A stretch of 9,329 bases of DNA from the NCBI RefSeq assembly GCF_036504375.1, contig NZ_DASXVH010000014.1, positions 1 through 9,329 of the forward strand, in the 5' to 3' direction. Numbering within the stretch: the first letter of the stretch is position 1; every line of letters starts with the position of its first letter. The translations under genes and the position numbers were made by a program. The notes beneath the pieces are model-generated. The model did not search any database. It saw only the letters and a list, made by a program, of their open reading frames with translations, and had not been told where the DNA came from. The stretch comes from Novimethylophilus sp036504375. GTDB taxonomy: Bacteria; Pseudomonadota; Gammaproteobacteria; Burkholderiales; Methylophilaceae. This document shows positions 5,740-9,329 of this stretch, one piece after another.

Positions 5740-7974
5740 ATGAAGTTTCTGGAACTCGTTAAACGTCACAGCGTTCGCATCGGCTTAAGCTTTGCGGTAT
5801 TGCTGGTATTTCTGCTGCACGTGATCGGCGTGCTGCATATCGGCTTCATCGACCGCATGGAAAACCTTGCCTACGACGTGCGGCTCAATGTGATGATGCC
5901 CAACACCGTCGACCCGCGCATCGTCATCGTCGACATCGACGAGCGCAGCCTGCTCGCGCAGGGGCGCTGGCCGTGGAGCCGCAACCGGCTGGCGGAAATG
6001 GTGTCACGCCTGTTCGACGATTACAAGATCAAGGTGCTCGGCTTCGACGTGGTGTTCGCCGAAAAAGATGAAAGCTCCGGCCTGAAAACACTGGAGAAAA
6101 TCGGCCGCGAACGCTTCAAGGCCAACAGCGAGTTCAGCAAGGCGCTGGAAAAAATACGCCCGACGCTGGACTACGACCAGATGTTCGCCGACACCCTGAA
6201 AGGCCGCCCGGTGGTGCTGGGCTACTATTTCCGCAGTAACGGCAACCAGGATGCCAGCGTCGGCGCCTTGCCGGCCCCGGCGATTGCCGCCGGCACGTTC
6301 GATACTTCCGCTGTCGATTTCATCCGCGCCGGCGCGTACGGGGCCAATCTGCCGGTATTGCAGAAAAACGCGGCGGCAGCCGGGCACTTCAACCCGGAAC
6401 CCGATGGCGACGGCATTTCGCGCAAGGTCGCGATGCTTACCGAATATAACGGCAACCTGTACGAATCGCTGTCGCTGGCAGTCGCGCGCCTGTCTCTCAA
6501 TGTCCCCAAGATCGAAGCCGGCTTTGTAACGGGAACCGCGGGCGAGAATTATGCCGGCCTGGAATGGCTGCAATTGGGGGAGCGGCGCATCCCGGTGGAC
6601 GAGCGCGTCGCCGCGCTGATCCCGTTTCGCGGCAGGCAAGGCAGCTTTCCTTACATTTCCGCGACCGACATATTCACCGGAAAGGCCGACCCCAAGGTGC
6701 TTAAGGGCGCGATCGTACTGGTGGGCACGACGGCCCCCGGGCTGATGGACCTGCGCGCAGCCCCGGTGCAGAACGTGTACGCCGGCGTGGAAATGCACGC
6801 CAACATGATCGCCGGCATACTCGACCAGAACATCAAGCAGCGCCCGGCCTACCTGCTGGGTGCAGAACTGGTCTTGCTGCTGCTGGCCGGCACGCTGCTG
6901 GCTCTTGGCCTGGCGGTGCTCAGCCCCTTGTGGTCCACGCTGCTGGCGGGAGCGGTACTGTCGGTTTACGCGATGTTCAACCTGCTGTTGTGGCAGCGGG
7001 CGAATCTGGTAATGCCTATCGCCTCGATGCTGCTGATGGTGGCGGTACTGTATCTGCTCAACATGTCGTACGGTTTTTTCGTCGAATCGCGCGGCAAGCG
7101 CCTGTTGGCCGGGCTGTTCGGGCAGTACGTGCCTCCCGAACTGGTGGACGAGATGGCCAAGGACCCGGATGCCTTCACACTGGAAGGCGAGAGCCGCGAA
7201 CTGACCGTGCTGTTTTCCGACGTACGCGGTTTCACCACGATTTCCGAGGGTCTGGATCCCAAGCAGCTGACGTTGCTGATGAACGAATACCTGACGCCGA
7301 TGACACATGTCATCCACCGTTATCGCGGCACCATAGACAAATACATGGGCGACGCCATCATGGCGTTCTGGGGCGCGCCGGTGGCCGATCCGGACCATGC
7401 GCGCCACGCGCTGCTGGCGGCGATAGGCATGATAGACGAACTACAGGCGCTGCAGACCGCATTCGAAGCCAAGGGGTGGCCGCCGATCAATATCGGGGTG
7501 GGCCTCAATACCGGCATCATGACCGTCGGCAACATGGGGTCGGAATTCCGCATGGCTTATACTGTGATGGGAGATGCGGTGAACCTGGGCTCGCGGCTGG
7601 AAGGGCTCACCAAGCAGTATGGCGTGCATATCATCGTCAGCGAATTCACCAGGGAGAAACTGCCCGATTTTGTATTCCGCGAACTGGACCGCGTGCGGGT
7701 AAAGGGCAAGGACGAACCGGTTGCGATTTATGAACCGATCGGCCTGCAAGGCCATATCGATGCCGCAACCGAAAAGGAACTGGCGCTTTATCGCGAAGCG
7801 CTCAAACTATACCGCGCCCAGAACTGGGATTTGGCCGAACTGCAATTTCTTAGCTTGCAAAAAGCCTATCCGGGGCGTTATCTTTACGAAGTGTATATTG
7901 AACGTATCGCTTATTTCCGCGCCAATCCACCGGGTAACGACTGGGACGGCGCATTTACCTTCAAGACGAAATGA
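5740..7974 (+). CDS. CHASE2-domain class III adenylate cyclase, membrane bound
   Basis: The enzyme should make cAMP from ATP on the cytoplasmic side of the inner membrane under control of an extracytoplasmic sensor. Counting from the ATG at 5740 (744 aa): one membrane helix at about 13-35; a periplasmic CHASE2 domain at about 37-362; three closely spaced helices at about 370-392, 397-418 and 423-447; a class III cyclase domain at about 484-672; and a C-terminal TPR-like tail ending in PPGNDWDGAFTFKTK, a common ending of CHASE2 cyclases. Catalytic residues are all present: metal-binding Asp494 (SDVRGF) and Asp538 (YMGDAIMAF), purine-recognising Lys534 and Thr608 (AYTVMGD; the Lys-Thr pair of class IIIb), and transition-state Asn615 and Arg619 (VNLGSRLE). 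It should be an active, ATP-specific homodimer. An upstream in-frame TTG (5686) would add 18 residues but is less credible; the ribosome site at 5740 is weak. It is the first gene of a three-gene unit, 12 nt before the phosphodiesterase. Confidence 0.95.
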   Translation: MKFLELVKRHSVRIGLSFAVLLVFLLHVIGVLHIGFIDRMENLAYDVRLNVMMPNTVDPRIVIVDIDERSLLAQGRWPWSRNRLAEMVSRLFDDYKIKVLGFDVVFAEKDESSGLKTLEKIGRERFKANSEFSKALEKIRPTLDYDQMFADTLKGRPVVLGYYFRSNGNQDASVGALPAPAIAAGTFDTSAVDFIRAGAYGANLPVLQKNAAAAGHFNPEPDGDGISRKVAMLTEYNGNLYESLSLAVARLSLNVPKIEAGFVTGTAGENYAGLEWLQLGERRIPVDERVAALIPFRGRQGSFPYISATDIFTGKADPKVLKGAIVLVGTTAPGLMDLRAAPVQNVYAGVEMHANMIAGILDQNIKQRPAYLLGAELVLLLLAGTLLALGLAVLSPLWSTLLAGAVLSVYAMFNLLLWQRANLVMPIASMLLMVAVLYLLNMSYGFFVESRGKRLLAGLFGQYVPPELVDEMAKDPDAFTLEGESRELTVLFSDVRGFTTISEGLDPKQLTLLMNEYLTPMTHVIHRYRGTIDKYMGDAIMAFWGAPVADPDHARHALLAAIGMIDELQALQTAFEAKGWPPINIGVGLNTGIMTVGNMGSEFRMAYTVMGDAVNLGSRLEGLTKQYGVHIIVSEFTREKLPDFVFRELDRVRVKGKDEPVAIYEPIGLQGHIDAATEKELALYREALKLYRAQNWDLAELQFLSLQKAYPGRYLYEVYIERIAYFRANPPGNDWDGAFTFKTK

Positions 7975-7986
7975 CGGGATCGGGCA

Positions 7987-8751
7987 ATGCGGGTCAAAAT
8001 ACTGGGCTGTAGCGGGGGAATAGGCGGCAATCTACGCACCACCTCCATGCTGGTGGATCGCGACATGCTGATCGACGCGGGCACCGGCGTGGGCGATTTG
8101 ATGCTGGAAGATCTGATCGCCATCGACCATATCTTCCTCACCCATTCCCACCTTGACCACATCGCCTGCATTCCGCTGCTGGTGGACACCGTGATCGGCC
8201 TGCGCGAGAAGCACATCACGCTGCATGCGACACGCGAGACCTGGCAAATCCTCAAGGATCATATTTTCAACTGGAAAATATGGCCGGATTTCAATACGAT
8301 TCCCGACGAGGCTAACCCTTTTCTCGCCTATAGCGAAGTCAGGATCGGCGAAAGTGTCGATATCAATGGGCGTTTGATTACCCCGATTCCTGCCAACCAT
8401 ACCGTCCCGGCGGTCGGCTACCAGCTCGACAACGGCAAGAACAGCCTGGTGTTCACCGGCGACACCACCAGCTGCGACGAGCTGTGGGAAACCATCAACA
8501 AGATCGACAACCTCAAGTTTCTCATCATAGAAACAGCCTTCAGCAATGCCGAAATCCGGCTGGCCCGCTTGTCCAAGCATTTGTGTCCGGCCTTGCTGAT
8601 CGACGAACTGCACAAGCTCAAACGCCCGGCACGCATCTATATCACCCACCTCAAGCCGGGTGAAGGCGAAGTCATCATGCAGGAAGTCGAAGCCGATGCC
8701 GCGGAGTTCAAGCCGATGGCATTGCAGAACTTCCAGACATTTAGCCTGTAA
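7987..8751 (+). CDS. Class II 3',5'-cyclic-nucleotide phosphodiesterase (metallo-beta-lactamase fold)
   Basis: The 254-aa protein looks like the class II cyclic-nucleotide phosphodiesterases (the yeast PDE1 / Vibrio CpdP group), which hydrolyse cAMP to AMP with a two-metal centre. Visible are the N-terminal strand and loop VKILGCSGGIGG (3-14), the metal motif THSHLDH (52-58; His53, His55, Asp57, His58), a further histidine in ANHTVP (His138), the bridging aspartate in FTGDT (Asp159), the class II segment IIETAFSN (180-187) with the downstream LSKH (195-198), and ITHLKPG with His221. No signal peptide is seen, so it is probably cytosolic, unlike the secreted Vibrio enzyme. It starts 12 nt after the cyclase stop and ends 11 nt before the next gene. 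Position beside a cyclase and a cAMP-binding protein strengthens the call over other MBL hydrolases such as RNase Z, which it resembles in fold. Confidence 0.88.
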   Translation: MRVKILGCSGGIGGNLRTTSMLVDRDMLIDAGTGVGDLMLEDLIAIDHIFLTHSHLDHIACIPLLVDTVIGLREKHITLHATRETWQILKDHIFNWKIWPDFNTIPDEANPFLAYSEVRIGESVDINGRLITPIPANHTVPAVGYQLDNGKNSLVFTGDTTSCDELWETINKIDNLKFLIIETAFSNAEIRLARLSKHLCPALLIDELHKLKRPARIYITHLKPGEGEVIMQEVEADAAEFKPMALQNFQTFSL

Positions 8752-8762
8752 TCTTTAAAGAC

Positions 8763-9329
8763 ATGGCCGTCAATAACTCACTGATATCCCGCCTGGAACC
8801 GATATGCCTGCTGTCCCCCGGCCGTCAGCAGGAAATCGCCGACCTGTGCTTCGTCGAAAAAGTCAGCAAGAACATCGATCCGTTCCGCATGAACGTGGTC
8901 AAGAATTCCCAATCCCTCTATTTGCTGAACGGGGACCTCGGGCTGAAATTCGAGGACGACACCAAGATCGTACTGCGCGCGAATTCCGACCTGGCGCGCT
9001 TTCCTGTGGGCGGCAACCGCACCCGGCTTAAACTTGCGGTCGCGCTCACCGACATCGAAATCGTGAGGATAGACACCGACCTGCTCGATATCATGATGAC
9101 CTGGGACCAATTGGCAGGCTACGAGCAATCCGCCCCCAAACACGAAGAACCCAAGCCCCCCGCTGCTACACCGGCACGCGGCGCCGGCGGCTGGATGAAG
9201 CAGACCGGCGTATTCAGCGCAAAAAACCTGCAAAGCGGCGTATTCAGCCGGCTACCCCCGGAAAATATCGACGAAATGTTCCGGCGCATGGTCAACGTTC
9301 CGGTCCAAGCGGGCCAAGTCGTCATCATG
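8763..9329 (+). CDS. Cyclic-nucleotide-binding protein, probably with two CNB domains (partial, 3' end missing)
   Basis: The first 189 residues are in the window; the frame stays open to the right edge. Residues about 10-118 form a cyclic-nucleotide-binding-like beta-barrel; the segment LARFPVGGNRTRLKLAVALT followed by DIEIVRIDTDLLDIM (78-111) lies where the phosphate-binding cassette and following strand should be, but lacks the usual FGE...R-T/S-A signature. A proline- and charge-rich linker (about 121-148) follows, with a repeated GVFS motif (149-152 and 159-162). A second domain then begins with LPPENIDEMFRRM and VPVQAGQVVI, the usual start of a CNB domain, and is cut off. No DNA-binding domain is visible, so this need not be a CRP-like regulator; an output domain may lie downstream. 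It begins 11 nt after the phosphodiesterase stop, with only a weak ribosome site. It is the likely receptor for the cAMP made and destroyed by the two upstream gene products. Confidence 0.82.
   Translation, partial: MAVNNSLISRLEPICLLSPGRQQEIADLCFVEKVSKNIDPFRMNVVKNSQSLYLLNGDLGLKFEDDTKIVLRANSDLARFPVGGNRTRLKLAVALTDIEIVRIDTDLLDIMMTWDQLAGYEQSAPKHEEPKPPAATPARGAGGWMKQTGVFSAKNLQSGVFSRLPPENIDEMFRRMVNVPVQAGQVVIM
9206..9248 (+). repeat. 13-bp direct repeat in the linker of the CNB protein
   Basis: CGGCGTATTCAGC occurs at 9206-9218 and again at 9236-9248, a period of 30 bp or ten codons, in the same frame. It encodes GVFS twice (residues 149-152 and 159-162) between the two CNB domains. It may be a small internal duplication or a conserved paired linker motif. 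Confidence 0.7.

Noticed and set aside
6004..7407. 467-codon open frame on the minus strand opposite the cyclase
   Set aside because: It is wholly antisense to a clear, motif-complete cyclase gene; its translation is rich in Gln, His and Arg with no recognisable domain, as expected from a GC-rich antisense frame.

Overview
The window looks like chromosomal DNA of a GC-rich betaproteobacterium. The gene set and gene order (xseB-ispA-dxs followed by folE2, and a CHASE2 cyclase next to a class II cyclic-nucleotide phosphodiesterase and a two-domain cyclic-nucleotide-binding protein) suggest Nitrosomonadales, perhaps a Gallionella/Sideroxydans-like lineage. That placement is inference from gene content and protein style; there is no rRNA to confirm it. 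I see no tRNA, rRNA, insertion sequence, CRISPR array or phage gene.

Left part (1-3298, minus strand): a tightly packed housekeeping operon read right to left. It runs xseB (exonuclease VII small subunit), ispA (farnesyl diphosphate synthase), dxs (first enzyme of the MEP isoprenoid pathway) and the start of folE2 (metal-flexible GTP cyclohydrolase I), which runs off the left edge. xseB/ispA overlap by 8 nt and ispA/dxs by 1 nt, so translational coupling is likely. folE2 seems to have its own good sigma-70 promoter, mostly inside the last codons of dxs.

Middle (3299-5644): a 236-bp divergent intergenic region with a perfect 10-bp inverted repeat and candidate promoters on both strands. It is followed by a 474-aa soluble protein (+) with a long helical N-terminal region and an atypical C-terminal PilZ-like (c-di-GMP-binding) domain. 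An alpha/beta-hydrolase carboxylesterase (-) converges on it with only 16 bp between stop codons.

Right part (5740-9329, plus strand): three genes with 12- and 11-nt gaps form what looks like a complete cAMP signalling unit. They are a membrane CHASE2-class III adenylate cyclase (writer), an MBL-fold class II cyclic-nucleotide phosphodiesterase (eraser) and a cytosolic protein with cyclic-nucleotide-binding domains (reader, truncated by the window end). This linked writer-eraser-reader cassette, lying close to a PilZ-like protein, is the most interesting part of the window. The individual families are known; the cassette as a dedicated local circuit is my inference.
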